A stretch of 64,000 nucleotides of DNA from Halomonas fontilapidosi (GCF_014192285.1 NZ_JACHXQ010000011.1:1-64000); one strand, 5' to 3'; shown: positions 43,758 through 53,054, numbered from the stretch's first letter. The notes: generated from the sequence alone by a model not told the origin. A program made the numbers and translations.

Positions 43758-44357
43758 ATGTCACGAGAGTCCACGATAATGGCGCGGTGTGCCGCGACGA
43801 CCGCGGCAATGCTGCTTTTCAGCCTGCTCGGCCTGACCGGCGCTTCTGCCGCCGAGACCTGGGAGCTCGACCGCGAGGCGAGCCGTATTGAAATGATCGG
43901 CACCGCCGACGGCCGCGAGGCGGTCACTCGTGTCGAGGACTTCGACGTCGACCTTGACGGCGACCTGGATCAGCCGGGGGAGGGCCATGTCGTGCTGACC
44001 CTTCGCTCGGAAAGCATCACCGGCGGCAACGACATCGTCGATGGCATGCTGCACGGGCACAACTGGTTCGACGTCGAGAACTACCCTGAGATCGTCTTGC
44101 GCAGTACCGACATCCAGGCGCCGGCCGCCGGCGAGCTGCGCATCGAGGGCGAGCTCGAGCTGCGCGGCGAGACCTACCCGCTGACGGTGCCGGTGAACTG
44201 GACGCGGCAGGGCGATCGGGTCAGCGTCAATGGCCGCCTGACCCTGGACCGCACCGATTTCGACATGGGACGCGGTGCCTGGCGCTCCGAAGGCACGGTT
44301 AAACATGAGGTCCACGTCGACTTCACCATCGAACTGCTGGCGCCATCGCCCTCCTGA
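43758..44357 (+). CDS. YceI family secreted protein
   Basis: 199 residues from the ATG at 43758, which has GGGAGG before it; an earlier in-frame GTG overlaps the upstream gene and lacks such a site. A signal peptide ends near ASA/AETWELD. The mature lipocalin-like domain shows HGHNWFDVENYPEIVLRS and LRGETYPLTVPVNW, both YceI hallmarks. It probably forms one unit with the sulfatase-fold transferase. Ligand unknown. Confidence 0.88.
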   Translation: MSRESTIMARCAATTAAMLLFSLLGLTGASAAETWELDREASRIEMIGTADGREAVTRVEDFDVDLDGDLDQPGEGHVVLTLRSESITGGNDIVDGMLHGHNWFDVENYPEIVLRSTDIQAPAAGELRIEGELELRGETYPLTVPVNWTRQGDRVSVNGRLTLDRTDFDMGRGAWRSEGTVKHEVHVDFTIELLAPSPS

Positions 44358-44411
44358 TGCTGACGGCGAGTCGCCTCGCTCCCCCTGTGACCCTGGCTGC
44401 TGGCGGCCTCT

Positions 44412-44774
44412 TCAGGAGCCGCTGGCGGTGCGGGCAGCCACCACGGAGATTTCTACCAACAGCTCCGGGCTCGCCATCCGTGCCTCGACACAGGCCCGTG
44501 CCGGTGCCTTCCCTTCGGGTACCCAGGCGTCCCATACGCGGTTCATCTCCTCGAAAAGCGCCATATCTTTCAGATAGAGGGTGGCGGAGAGCAGGTGGTC
44601 ACGGTCGCTGCCTGCCGAGGTAAGCAAGGCATCGACCTTGGCCAGCATGGTTTCGGTCTGGCCGATGATGTCGGTCTTCCTGTCTTCCGCGACCTGACCG
44701 CAGAGGTAGATGGTGTCATTGTGGATGACGGCGCGACTCATGCGCGTCCCGACGTCCTGGCGTTCAATAGGCAT
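44412..44774 (-). CDS. RidA family enamine/imine deaminase
   Basis: 120-residue trimeric YjgF/RidA-type protein. The catalytic Arg is in [12 protein letters not shown], and YLCGQVAED and [13 protein letters not shown] are family segments. RidA proteins hydrolyse 2-aminoacrylate and other imines released by amino-acid oxidation or PLP enzymes. The start at 44774 fits the family N-terminus. It follows the oxidase genes by 26 bases on the same strand, so it probably clears the imine product of that oxidase. Confidence 0.92.
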   Translation of the reverse strand: MPIERQDVGTRMSRAVIHNDTIYLCGQVAEDRKTDIIGQTETMLAKVDALLTSAGSDRDHLLSATLYLKDMALFEEMNRVWDAWVPEGKAPARACVEARMASPELLVEISVVAARTASGS

Positions 44775-44800
44775 CGCAAGTCTCCTAGGTTGGGTGATGG

Positions 44801-46204
44801 TCACTCCGCGATATCCGCGAGTTCGCCCAGGGTGAGCGGTTTGATCGGCGGGCGGATGTGGTAGTAGCCGACGGCATCGATGGGCAGGCCAGATCGGTCG
44901 GCCAGTATCTGCGACACCGTCAGACCGCAAAGGCGCCCCTGACAGGGGCCCATGCCGGCCCGGCAGAAGGCCTTTGCCTGATTGGGGCCCCGGCAGCCCG
45001 CGTCGGCGATCTGGCGAAGCTCGCCAGCCGTGACCTCCTCGCAGCGGCACACGATGGTGTCGTCCTCGGGCACCTGGAATGAGCGGGCGGGTTGGTAGAG
45101 CACGTCCAAAAAGGGGCGGATGACGTGCTGGGGACTCAGTCGCCGGAAAATCGGTGCTGATCTCTTATCGCGCTCCGCTTCCTCCAGCCGCTCCAGTTGC
45201 CTGGCAATCTGCAACACCGACAGCCGCCCGGCTTCCTCCGCCGCCTGGGCCCCGGCAATGCCGCTTGAGTCGCCTGCCACGAAGATGCCGGCTCGGGAGG
45301 TCTCGCCCCAGGCATCGACCCGGGGCGCCCAGCACTGCTGGTGTGCGTTCCAGTCGTGCTCGAGCTCCAGTGCCCGGGTGAGCTGCACGTTGGGCACGAC
45401 ACCTTGATGGACCAGAAGCGTGCGGCAGTCGAGTTGGTGCTCGATGCCCTTCCGGCGATAGTGCACCTTGCTGACCTGGTCCCCCTGTTCCGACTCGGCA
45501 CGCAGCTCCTCCACACCGGTAATGTGCGGAATCCCCGACCGCTTGAGTGCCCGCAGCAGTCCAACTCCCTTGAAAAGTAGCTTGGGGTTGCGCAGCGCAC
45601 CGATGCTGTGACGTACCGCGCGGCGGTAGTTATCCCGGGGGGTGGTATCCAGCACGGCGTCGATGGGAACGCCTGCATGAGTCAGCTGGGAGGCTACGAG
45701 CAGCAGGAGAGGGCCACTGCCGGCCAGCACCAACGGTGTCGGTGGCACCATCGCGCTAGACTTGAGCAGCACCTGGGCGGCGCCGCAGGTCATGACACCA
45801 GGCAGTGTCCAACCCGGAAAGGGCACGGGTCTCTCCTGGGCGCCGGTCGCGACCAGCAGCCGTCGCGCGTGGACCTGCTGACTGCGGCCACGGCGTGAGA
45901 CGTTGAGCGTCAGGTCTTCATCGACCCCCCACACCGTAGTGCCGGGAAGGTAGTCAATAGCCGCGGCCTGCATAGCCTCAAGGAGCACGCGGCCCTGGTA
46001 GTAGTCAGCGCCCAGCACCCCCTCATCAGCCAACGGGGCGCGTCCGATGGCGCGATAGATCTGCCCACCCGCTTCCTCCTGCTCATCAAGAAGTGCCGTG
46101 TGCAGCCCGAGTCTTCCCGCTTCGGCGGCGGCAGCCATGCCGGCGGGGCCTGAACCGATGATTGCGAGATCATAGCGATTCTGGGTCGTGTCGTGATCGC
46201 TCAT
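44801..46204 (-). CDS. Opine/hydroxyproline-type oxidase, large FAD subunit (OoxA/HcnB-like)
   Basis: 467-residue flavoprotein. The N-terminal FAD site is [17 protein letters not shown], a second nucleotide site is [14 protein letters not shown], and [10 protein letters not shown] lies later. A C-terminal BFD-like [2Fe-2S] region carries [11 protein letters not shown] and [14 protein letters not shown]. This matches the alpha subunit of octopine/nopaline oxidase, D-hydroxyproline dehydrogenase and hydrogen cyanide synthase. It overlaps the small ferredoxin-like subunit gene by four bases. The physiological substrate is an N-substituted or imino amino acid by family inference. Confidence 0.9.
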   Translation of the reverse strand: MSDHDTTQNRYDLAIIGSGPAGMAAAAEAGRLGLHTALLDEQEEAGGQIYRAIGRAPLADEGVLGADYYQGRVLLEAMQAAAIDYLPGTTVWGVDEDLTLNVSRRGRSQQVHARRLLVATGAQERPVPFPGWTLPGVMTCGAAQVLLKSSAMVPPTPLVLAGSGPLLLLVASQLTHAGVPIDAVLDTTPRDNYRRAVRHSIGALRNPKLLFKGVGLLRALKRSGIPHITGVEELRAESEQGDQVSKVHYRRKGIEHQLDCRTLLVHQGVVPNVQLTRALELEHDWNAHQQCWAPRVDAWGETSRAGIFVAGDSSGIAGAQAAEEAGRLSVLQIARQLERLEEAERDKRSAPIFRRLSPQHVIRPFLDVLYQPARSFQVPEDDTIVCRCEEVTAGELRQIADAGCRGPNQAKAFCRAGMGPCQGRLCGLTVSQILADRSGLPIDAVGYYHIRPPIKPLTLGELADIAE

Positions 46205-46533
46205 GGGGTGACCTCCTGCGGAGGCTCGTGGATGTCGCGGGCGCCAACCTGACGGTGAATCTGCATCCCCTCCTGGATTCTCACCATGCAGCCCTGCTGG
46301 TTGGCCACCCCGTCGATGACCAACAGGCATTCGAAGCACGCGCCCATCAGGCAGTAGGGTGCCCGCTGGCTTCCGCTCGCGGGTGTTGAGCGGGATGGCA
46401 CCAGGCCGGCTGCCAGCACGGCTGCGGCTGCCGTGTCATGACGGTCGACCTTGATCGCTTGTCCCTCGACGTAGACCGTCGTCGGATCCAACGAGCGCGT
46501 GAGAAGGCGTTCAAAGCGTGAAGCGTTCGGCAT
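46201..46533 (-). CDS. (2Fe-2S)-binding small subunit of the oxidase (HcnA-like)
   Basis: 110-residue ferredoxin-like protein. The cluster ligands are in PYCLMGACFECLLVIDG (C-x4-C-x2-C) with a further Cys in NQQGCMVRI. This is the gamma subunit type that links the two FAD subunits in opine and hydroxyproline oxidases. The start at 46533 lies 23 bases inside the end of the upstream gene, and the stop overlaps the next start by four bases, so all three subunits are coupled. Confidence 0.88.
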   Translation of the reverse strand: MPNASRFERLLTRSLDPTTVYVEGQAIKVDRHDTAAAAVLAAGLVPSRSTPASGSQRAPYCLMGACFECLLVIDGVANQQGCMVRIQEGMQIHRQVGARDIHEPPQEVTP

Positions 46534-47635
46534 GAAAAACCTCCATTGAAGCGTCGTCTCGATCGCCGGCGATCCAGTCGGCCAGCGGCCCCTCATGGAA
46601 GGCCGCCAGGGTCACCCCACTGTGGCAGGTCACCAGATAGGCGCCGGGACACTGGCTCGAAGCCTGGTAGATCGGGTAGCCATCGGGGGTCATGACGCGA
46701 AGCGCGCCCCAGGCGCGGACCAGTTTCACGTCGCGGAGCAGGGGGAACAGCCGTATGGCCCGTTGGGCGATCTTGGCCATGACCTCGGTGGTGGTCCCGC
46801 TGTCGAAGCCCACATCCTCCTTGGAATCACCCACCTGGACCGTGCCCTCGCCGGTCTGGCGAACGTGACCAGTGGGATACTCCAGGAAGGGACGAACCCT
46901 TTCACCCACGAGCACTTGCCCCCGGTTGGGGGACAACGGTGCTGCCAGGCCCACCTGCGGTGCCAGTTCACGGTTGCCCAGGCCGGCCGCCAGCACGACC
47001 CGTTTGCAGGTCCAGTCACCGTTCGGGGCATGCAGCTTGAAGCCCGACGACAGAGGGGCGATCTGCTGGACCCGGCCGGCATTTTCGATGGTGCCACCGA
47101 GCGCCTTGAAGCGTTCCGTCAGGGCACGTAACAGCAACAGCGGGTTGACGTGGCCGTCTTCCGGGCACCAGGTGGCACCGGCCACGGTGTCGCCTATCTC
47201 GGGAATCTTCTCCCTCACCTGCTGCAGGTCGAGTGTTTCGTAGGGATAGTCGCCATCGGCGGCATCGCGCATCTTGGCCAGCATGCCGTCGCGGGCCTCG
47301 AGTTCCTGTTCGGTCAGGCAGAGGTACAGGCCGCCACGTTGTTGCAGTTGCACATCGATGCCCGTGGTGTCCTGAAGCTGGGTAGCGAAGGCAGGCCACA
47401 ATCGTGCAGAGAGGCGTGTGATATCGGCATATTTCGGCAGGGTGTCTCCTTTCCCTTGTACCCATACCAGACCGAAATTACCCCTTGAGGCGCGCAATGC
47501 CACATCACCTTCATCAAGCACGGCAACGCGCAGTCCATTGCGTTGCAGTCCCAGTGCCACCGCTAAACCGACCAGACCGCCGCCTATGAGGCAGACGTCA
47601 GCGGTACGCGTCCCCTGCATCGTGGGTTGCGTCAT
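46511..47635 (-). CDS. Opine/hydroxyproline-type oxidase, DAO-fold FAD subunit (OoxB/HcnC-like)
   Basis: 374-residue amine/amino-acid oxidoreductase of the DAO family and the expected catalytic subunit. FAD site: VCLIGGGLVGLAVALGL. SRGNFGLVW is a common DAO feature after the first strand. The C-terminal GYPIYQ and TCHSGVTLAAF with GPLADWIAG form the family ending. The start at 47635 fits the FAD-site spacing. It is first of the three oxidase genes and follows a hairpin after the TRAP receptor gene. Confidence 0.9.
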   Translation of the reverse strand: MTQPTMQGTRTADVCLIGGGLVGLAVALGLQRNGLRVAVLDEGDVALRASRGNFGLVWVQGKGDTLPKYADITRLSARLWPAFATQLQDTTGIDVQLQQRGGLYLCLTEQELEARDGMLAKMRDAADGDYPYETLDLQQVREKIPEIGDTVAGATWCPEDGHVNPLLLLRALTERFKALGGTIENAGRVQQIAPLSSGFKLHAPNGDWTCKRVVLAAGLGNRELAPQVGLAAPLSPNRGQVLVGERVRPFLEYPTGHVRQTGEGTVQVGDSKEDVGFDSGTTTEVMAKIAQRAIRLFPLLRDVKLVRAWGALRVMTPDGYPIYQASSQCPGAYLVTCHSGVTLAAFHEGPLADWIAGDRDDASMEVFHAERFTL

Positions 47636-47668
47636 GGTGAGTCCTTGCGTTGTTCCGGTAGGATAATG

Positions 47669-47690
47669 GGTCCGGCCGCATGGCCGGACC
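47669..47690 (-). terminator. Hairpin between TRAP receptor and oxidase genes
   Basis: Nine-base perfect arms (GGTCCGGCC and GGCCGGACC) with a four-base loop lie ten bases past the receptor stop. There is no T-run on the minus strand, so it may partly terminate or stabilise the receptor mRNA, leaving the oxidase genes at a lower level. Confidence 0.5.
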
Positions 47691-47700
47691 ATGAAGCGGA

Positions 47701-48699
47701 TCAGCGAAGGGCGCGGTCCAGTACATCGTTCGCCCAGTCGGCGCCGATATCGTCGAGAATGACGGGCCACACTGTCTCGCGGACGATTTCCGCATGCTTG
47801 GCGATCTGCTCATCAGAGACCGAAATGATGGTGGCACCCGACTCCTCTAGCAGCTTCTCGTTGCGAGCCTGGTCGGCTTCTGCGTTCTCCCAGCGGCTTT
47901 CCTCGAAGCGTTTTGCGGCGTCCGACAAGGCCGTCTGCTGGGCGTCGGTCAGGCCGTCATAGGTTGGCTCGTTGATCAGCAGGTACCACATCTCGAAGTG
48001 GGTGTTGAGCGGCAGGTAATATTCCGTCACATCGCGGAAGGACGCATAGTATCCTTCTGCACCTGACCCCATGATGCCATCAACAACCCCGGTCTGAATG
48101 GCGGTAAAAGCATCGGAGAAGGGCAGAGGCGAGCCGATATACCCGATGTTGTCCGCCATCAACTGGAAGGACTTCATCGGCGGAACCCGCAGTCTGGCAC
48201 CCTTGTCCACTGTCGGGTCTGCAGGGTTTTCTACGTCGGTATTCAGTGCAACGCCGCCGAAGTATACCGGCCAGGCGCCCAGCACATGGATATCCTGATC
48301 CGCATAGAGCTCCTCGACCGTCTCGCGCATTGGCGCACCGTCCGTGAAGGTTTTTTCTGCGTGCTCCCAGGTCTGAACGAGATAGGGAAGGTAGGCCAGT
48401 TGGAAGCGACGGTCGACCTCGGAAGAGGGCGGCTGGACAGCCATATCCACCGAGCCGATGCTGAGCCCTTCCTGTACCGTGGTGTAGTCGCCAAGGGCGC
48501 TTGCAGGGAAGAGTCGTACATTCACGGCTCCATCGGTCGCACTTTTCACCTCCTCGGCAAAGGCGCGAGCGTCCTTGTCGATTGCCGTGCCCTCGGGGCG
48601 GACATGCGACAGTTGCAGTGTGGCTGCTTCGGCCATGGTGGTGATGGAAGCTGACATGGCAACAGCAGCCGTCAGGATTTTCATTGATGGCATTTTCAT
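47701..48699 (-). CDS. TRAP transporter substrate-binding protein (DctP type)
   Basis: 332-residue periplasmic receptor. A signal peptide covers residues 1-25 (ending AEA/ATLQL). The family signature is GARLRVPPMKSF with the carboxylate-binding Arg, and VDGIMGSGAEGYY and a conserved YLLINEPTYD follow. The ATG at 48699 has GTGGAG eight bases upstream; a GTG four codons earlier is an alternative. TRAP receptors bind carboxylated solutes, which fits the amino-acid-like substrate expected for the oxidase. A 7-bp inverted repeat (48732-48750) lies in its leader. Confidence 0.92.
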   Translation of the reverse strand: MKMPSMKILTAAVAMSASITTMAEAATLQLSHVRPEGTAIDKDARAFAEEVKSATDGAVNVRLFPASALGDYTTVQEGLSIGSVDMAVQPPSSEVDRRFQLAYLPYLVQTWEHAEKTFTDGAPMRETVEELYADQDIHVLGAWPVYFGGVALNTDVENPADPTVDKGARLRVPPMKSFQLMADNIGYIGSPLPFSDAFTAIQTGVVDGIMGSGAEGYYASFRDVTEYYLPLNTHFEMWYLLINEPTYDGLTDAQQTALSDAAKRFEESRWENAEADQARNEKLLEESGATIISVSDEQIAKHAEIVRETVWPVILDDIGADWANDVLDRALR

Positions 48700-48731
48700 T
48701 GTTTTCTCCACTCTTGCATTGCGGGTGTATT

Positions 48732-48750
48732 GATCGCAGGGAGTGCGATC
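48732..48750. other. Inverted repeat between TRAP permease and receptor genes
   Basis: GATCGCA and TGCGATC flank a five-base loop 33 bases upstream of the receptor start and just past the large-permease stop. Such hairpins often stabilise receptor mRNA in transporter operons. Confidence 0.4.
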
Positions 48751-48752
48751 GA

Positions 48753-50051
48753 TCAGTAGCCGAACATTCCGGGCAGGAACTCGGAAAGATCGGGCCAGGC
48801 TGAAACGAGTATCACGACCGGGACGTAGCCGAAGAAAATCAGGGTCATGGCAGGCTTAACCACCTCGGTGAACTTGACTTTGCCGATTCGCGCACCGAGG
48901 TAGAGGATGCTGGCGTATGGCGGTGTCACGCCACCCATGGCGGTGTTGACGCCCATGATGGCGGCGAACTGTACCGGGCTGACGCCCAGGGCTTCCATCA
49001 GCGGAAGCAGGAGTGGGCCGGTCAGGATGATAGCGGTTATATCGTTGACCACCATGCCAATACCGAACAGCATCAGGTTGATCATCAACAGCAGGAGGAA
49101 CTTGTTATCGGTGATCTGGAAGATCATCTCGACCAGTGCCTGAGGGATACCCTCCCGCACGAACAGCTGGCTCAGGATAAGGCTGAACAGGATCATGATC
49201 AGAATCGCACCGACGGAGGTAGCGGATTCTTTGCCTGATTCGAGCAGGGTCTTCCAGGTCAGCCCCCGGTAGATCATGAAGCCGACGGGCAGGGCGTAGA
49301 TGACAGCCACCGCTGCTGCTTCGGTAGGCGTCATGATGCCACCGTAAATCCCGCCGAGAATGATCACGGGCATCAGCAGGGCAGGGAGGGCATGGATGGT
49401 GCGACGCCCCGCATCGCGAACTCGCTGGTCGAAGTTCATCGGCTCGTCGAGTATCAGATCGAACTTGCGCGACATGACCATGTTGACGATGCAGAAATTG
49501 ACCATGATCAGCAGTCCCGGTCCCAGAGTGGCCAGGAAGCTTGCCAAGATAGAGGTGTCGGTTACCCAGCCATAAACAATCATGGTGACGCTGGGAGGAA
49601 TAAGAAGGCCGAGGATCGAGGAGTTCGCAATCAGCGCGGTGGAGTACGCACGGGGATACCCCTTGCGTTCCATCTCAGGAATCAGGATGGGGCCAATGGC
49701 AGCAATGCCGGTCAGACCACTGCCGGAAATGGCGCCAATGATGGCGCAGCTGATCGATGCCATAACGCCAAGCCCACCGCGAATGCGTCCTACGAAGACA
49801 TTGACGAACTTGAGGAGGCTCGACGCGATACCACTAACGCTCATCAACGTGCCGGCAAAGACGAAGAGGGGGATCGCCAACAGGATCGGGTTGGTAAGCT
49901 GGCTGAAGCCCCACATCATCATGCCCCGCATGGTGGACTCTCCGATCATGGTCATGACCATGAGCGCCGCACCAAAACAGTAGGGAAGGGGGACGCCGAG
50001 CGTCAGCATCAGGATCAGTACGGCAAATGCCAGAAGGGCTATCTCAATCAT
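48753..50051 (-). CDS. TRAP transporter large permease (DctM type)
   Basis: 432-residue inner-membrane protein with about twelve hydrophobic segments, driving sodium-coupled uptake together with the small permease and receptor. LALAF-like N-terminus, LLAIPLFVFAGTLM, SGSGLTGIAAIGPILIPEM and MGGVTPPYASILYLG are DctM signatures. It overlaps the small permease gene by eight bases. Confidence 0.94.
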   Translation of the reverse strand: MIEIALLAFAVLILMLTLGVPLPYCFGAALMVMTMIGESTMRGMMMWGFSQLTNPILLAIPLFVFAGTLMSVSGIASSLLKFVNVFVGRIRGGLGVMASISCAIIGAISGSGLTGIAAIGPILIPEMERKGYPRAYSTALIANSSILGLLIPPSVTMIVYGWVTDTSILASFLATLGPGLLIMVNFCIVNMVMSRKFDLILDEPMNFDQRVRDAGRRTIHALPALLMPVIILGGIYGGIMTPTEAAAVAVIYALPVGFMIYRGLTWKTLLESGKESATSVGAILIMILFSLILSQLFVREGIPQALVEMIFQITDNKFLLLLMINLMLFGIGMVVNDITAIILTGPLLLPLMEALGVSPVQFAAIMGVNTAMGGVTPPYASILYLGARIGKVKFTEVVKPAMTLIFFGYVPVVILVSAWPDLSEFLPGMFGY

Positions 50052-50610
50052 TGTTCCTGTCCTTCTTGTTATCAGTCAGTACCTTGAATTCCTGAACTTC
50101 TGCGGTTTCGGGGTAATCGGGATCGCCACTCGGGTGATCCGGAGCCTGGCGAATGCCGAACAGGTAGCCGAGATTGCGCAGCAAGTGCCACACGGTAAAG
50201 ATGATCATCAGGAACAGGCCGACCATCAGGGCGGACTCGTAGATGATGGTGGGGATATAGAGCGTGGGGGTGCTCTTGCCGATGCGTGAGGCGTAGCTGA
50301 AATAGTCCCAAGCCCAGGTAGCCAGCCAGATCGAGACCACCACACTGATGGTGTCGGCAAGGGCCTGCAGAAAGGCTCTTGCCCGCTCTGTCTTCAAGAA
50401 AATGTCCAGCACATTGGCTCTGATCTGGGTGTCCTCACGCGAGGCGTTGACACTTCCTAGCATGTAGAGCCATAGGGTGGGGATCAGCGTGGCCTCTTCG
50501 AGGCCCATGACGGGCATCTCAAGGAGGTAGCGGGTGATGACCTGGATAAACTGGCTGCCCGCCACTAGGACGATCAGCAAGGTCAGGGTGTAGCGAAAGA
50601 ATCGTTCCAT
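50044..50610 (-). CDS. TRAP transporter small permease (DctQ type)
   Basis: 188-residue inner-membrane protein with four membrane segments. The start at 50610 (MERFFRYTLTLLIVLV) has AAGG eight bases upstream. RYLLEMPVMGLEEATLI and the central REDTQIRANVLDIFL are typical of DctQ. The open frame extends upstream, and an ATG near 50668 is a possible alternative. It is the first gene of the operon and is divergent from the LysR regulator. Confidence 0.88.
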   Translation of the reverse strand: MERFFRYTLTLLIVLVAGSQFIQVITRYLLEMPVMGLEEATLIPTLWLYMLGSVNASREDTQIRANVLDIFLKTERARAFLQALADTISVVVSIWLATWAWDYFSYASRIGKSTPTLYIPTIIYESALMVGLFLMIIFTVWHLLRNLGYLFGIRQAPDHPSGDPDYPETAEVQEFKVLTDNKKDRNND

Positions 50611-50680
50611 AAGGCCTTCTCGCGTTTTGTGTTTGTCTGCCAGGGCCGTGATGTAGCTCATCGACATCTTGGAAGTCGCC

Positions 50681-50723
50681 ATGTATAACATCAAATCGTT
50701 TATGTGCATCTGTTGATAACATA
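50681..50723. promoter_or_regulatory. Candidate operator for the LysR-type regulator
   Basis: The 141-base divergent region has ATAACAT at 50685-50691 and again at 50716-50722, 31 bases apart (about three helical turns). Inverted pairs ATGT/ACAT (50681-50691) and TATGT/ACATA (50701-50723) surround them. This arrangement suits a LysR tetramer bound at two sites upstream of the TRAP operon. Confidence 0.45.
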
Positions 50724-50751
50724 GTGTTTTCAAGTTGCCGGGAGCGCACGC

Positions 50752-51693
50752 ATGGCGAAGTTGACGTACCGACAGATCGAAGCCTTCCGGGCGGTCATGA
50801 TCAGTGGCACCACCAGTGGGGCGGCGGAGATCCTCTATGTCTCGCAGCCAGCCATCAGTCGCTTGCTGGCGGACTTCGAGGAGACGATCGGCGTCAAGAT
50901 GTTCGAACGACAACGGCGCCGGCTGAGCCCCACCCCAGAGGCGCGCTTTTTCTACGAGGAAGTGGAGCGGGCCTTTGTCTCTCTGGAGAAGCTCTCTCGC
51001 GCGGCGGAGGAACTCAGGGAATTTCACCTGGGAACCTTGCGCATCGCTTCCATGCCGGCCGTGTCGGTAGAGTTTCTCCCGGCCTTGACCGATCAGTTCT
51101 GTCAAGCGCATCCCGGTGTGTCCGTCACTCTTCAGGTACGCAGCACGCAGCAGGTGGCCGACCTGGTGGCCAGTCAGCACTTCGATCTGGGGGTGATTTC
51201 GGGCATAGAACTCAACGACCCGGCTATCGAGGCCAGGGTCCTCGCTGACAGCCGCCTGGTCTGCGTGTTACCGCCCGGCCATCGGCTGGCTGATCGAAAC
51301 GTCATCCTGCCCCGAGACCTGGAGGGAGAGATCTTCGTGTCACTGGGCTCGGAGCAGAGCATCCGCCACAAGATCGATAGCGTCTTCGAACGTGAGGGCG
51401 TGAGCCGCCAGTTGATGATCGAGACTCAGCTACATTACGCCGCATGCGCCTTCGTGCTCGCTGGCAGCGGCGTCTCCTTGGTCGACCCCATTACGGCTTG
51501 GCACTATCGGCGGCTCGGCCTGGTCGTGACGCGCTTCGAACCGAGGGTGCCTTACCGATACAGTATGATCTTCCCCAAGCAGAGGGGGCAGTCGGGGCTG
51601 ACCAGGGCGTTCCTGGAGCTGCTGGATAATTCGCTCGTGGAGCTCGAGGAAGCGTCGGCCGGCCTGTTTGAGAGGCAGGTGCCGCCTGGATAG
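50752..51693 (+). CDS. LysR-type regulator (OccR/NocR-like)
   Basis: 313-residue transcription factor. The N-terminal helix-turn-helix reads TYRQIEAFRAVMISGTTSGA and LYVSQPAISRLLADFE, closely like OccR/NocR, which control octopine and nopaline catabolism. The rest is a substrate-binding co-inducer domain beginning LGTLRIASMPAVS. It is divergent from a TRAP-oxidase-RidA operon that it probably activates when the substrate is present. Co-inducer identity is unknown. Confidence 0.92.
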   Translation: MAKLTYRQIEAFRAVMISGTTSGAAEILYVSQPAISRLLADFEETIGVKMFERQRRRLSPTPEARFFYEEVERAFVSLEKLSRAAEELREFHLGTLRIASMPAVSVEFLPALTDQFCQAHPGVSVTLQVRSTQQVADLVASQHFDLGVISGIELNDPAIEARVLADSRLVCVLPPGHRLADRNVILPRDLEGEIFVSLGSEQSIRHKIDSVFEREGVSRQLMIETQLHYAACAFVLAGSGVSLVDPITAWHYRRLGLVVTRFEPRVPYRYSMIFPKQRGQSGLTRAFLELLDNSLVELEEASAGLFERQVPPG

Positions 51694-51737
51694 CCAGGTG
51701 TATCAGCGGCCAGCGGTGGGTCCTGGCGGCGGGGATG

Positions 51738-52667
51738 TCAATAGAGCCGAAAACGCTTGAAGTCCGGGCGACCCTCGGCTTCCTGGGGGGTCTTGCGAAA
51801 GCGCTTGTACTCCCACTGGTACTGGGCCGGGTCCAGGGCGATGGCGGCTTCCACGCTGGCGTTGACGCCGGTGGCCGAGGTGATCTCGTCCGCGGAGTAG
51901 ACCCGCTCGTCGGCGGCCAGGAAATGCACCGCGTACCCCTTGCCGGGCAGGCGCAGCGCGACGCCGGTGACGACCCGTGCTTCGGTGCGTGCCACCAGCT
52001 TGGGCAGCAGGGTGGCGGTGTAGGCGAGCCGCTCATGGAAGGGGGCGAACACGCCACTGCCCCAGTCGGGTTCCTGGTCAGGCAGGATGCCCACCGCCTC
52101 GCAACGCTTGAGTGCCTTGAGCAGGGCCGCCACGCCTCGCGCGTTGGTGGGCACCAGATGTGCCCCGCGGCGCTCTCGGCCCTGGCGAATGATCGGGTCC
52201 AGCGGGGCGAGTTTGGGCGGTTCGTACATGGCGGTGAACGGAAAGTGGCCGGAAAGCCAGAAGTTGAGCACCTCCCAGTTGCCGAAGTGGGGAGCCAGCA
52301 CGATCACGCCGCGCCCCTCGGCCCGGGCCTCATCGAGCAGTTCGCGGCCATGCACCGCGAGGATCGCCGCCTCGACCCGCTCGGGGGCACCCATCCAGGC
52401 AAACCCCAGTTCGAGCATGGTGGCGGTTGAGTGGGTCAGGCTCTGTCGGCAGAGCCTGTGGCGCTCGGCCGGTTGGCGGGACGGGTAGACCTCGGCAAGG
52501 TTGGTTCGGGTGACCTGACGCTCTCGGCGGCTCAGGCGCTCCACCAGCGGGCCCACCAGCCGCGCCAGTCGCCACAGGGTAGTGAGACGGCGGCCGGCGA
52601 GACTGCGCCACAGGGTCGCAATGGCGCGGGCCATGAAGGCGCTCGAGCGGGACTCACCTGCGTCCAT
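51738..52667 (-). CDS. LpxL/HtrB-type lysophospholipid acyltransferase
   Basis: 309-residue membrane-associated acyltransferase of the lipid A late-acyltransferase family. The catalytic motif is VLAPHFGNWEVLNFW (H-x4-E type), followed by MYEPPK, GRERRGAHLVPTN and GILPDQEPDWGSGVFAPF. It has an N-terminal hydrophobic segment. The start at 52667 lacks a clear ribosome site; Met12 (52634) is possible. Acyl chain and acceptor cannot be read from sequence. It lies three bases after the small membrane protein gene. Confidence 0.9.
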   Translation of the reverse strand: MDAGESRSSAFMARAIATLWRSLAGRRLTTLWRLARLVGPLVERLSRRERQVTRTNLAEVYPSRQPAERHRLCRQSLTHSTATMLELGFAWMGAPERVEAAILAVHGRELLDEARAEGRGVIVLAPHFGNWEVLNFWLSGHFPFTAMYEPPKLAPLDPIIRQGRERRGAHLVPTNARGVAALLKALKRCEAVGILPDQEPDWGSGVFAPFHERLAYTATLLPKLVARTEARVVTGVALRLPGKGYAVHFLAADERVYSADEITSATGVNASVEAAIALDPAQYQWEYKRFRKTPQEAEGRPDFKRFRLY

Positions 52668-52670
52668 GGA

Positions 52671-53054
52671 TCAAATCCACCAGGTATCCACGTTTTCCGG
52701 TGCGCGTTTCTCGTTGAGGGCCTTGAGCCCCTTCACGCAGCGAATCACCAGCCAGACCACCGCGGCCAGCCAGGTGAGAAAACCGATGAGCACCAGGGTC
52801 AGCAGGCCGGAAATACCGAAATAGAGTAGGGCGATCCAGAAGGTGCGGATCTGGTAGCGGTAGTGCTCATCGAGCCAGGTCGGCCCATTGCCACGGTAGA
52901 CGTAGGCAATCACCACGCCGACCAGCGAAGTGAGGCCGCCGGTGACCATGCCGGCCAGGTGCAGCACATACACCACGATGGGAATCGTGGTATCCGGAAG
53001 GGGGCCCTGCTCGGTGACGGGGCGGTTGTCGTCTTGCGGAAGGTGGTCGCTCAT
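52671..53054 (-). CDS. Small DUF4870/COG3671-like membrane protein
   Basis: 127-residue protein with three predicted membrane segments (about 25-45, 65-85 and 88-110) and an acidic, hydrophilic N-terminus. The conserved-looking TIPIVVYVLHLAGM and HYRYQIRTFW segments fit an uncharacterised membrane family. Start at 53054. It is packed three bases upstream of the acyltransferase gene. Function unknown. Confidence 0.7.
   Translation of the reverse strand: MSDHLPQDDNRPVTEQGPLPDTTIPIVVYVLHLAGMVTGGLTSLVGVVIAYVYRGNGPTWLDEHYRYQIRTFWIALLYFGISGLLTLVLIGFLTWLAAVVWLVIRCVKGLKALNEKRAPENVDTWWI

Noticed and set aside
44801-47635. Hydrogen cyanide synthase (hcnABC)
   Set aside because: The subunit types are the same, but gene order (DAO subunit, ferredoxin, large subunit), the TRAP transporter, RidA and an OccR-like regulator point to amino-acid or opine oxidation.
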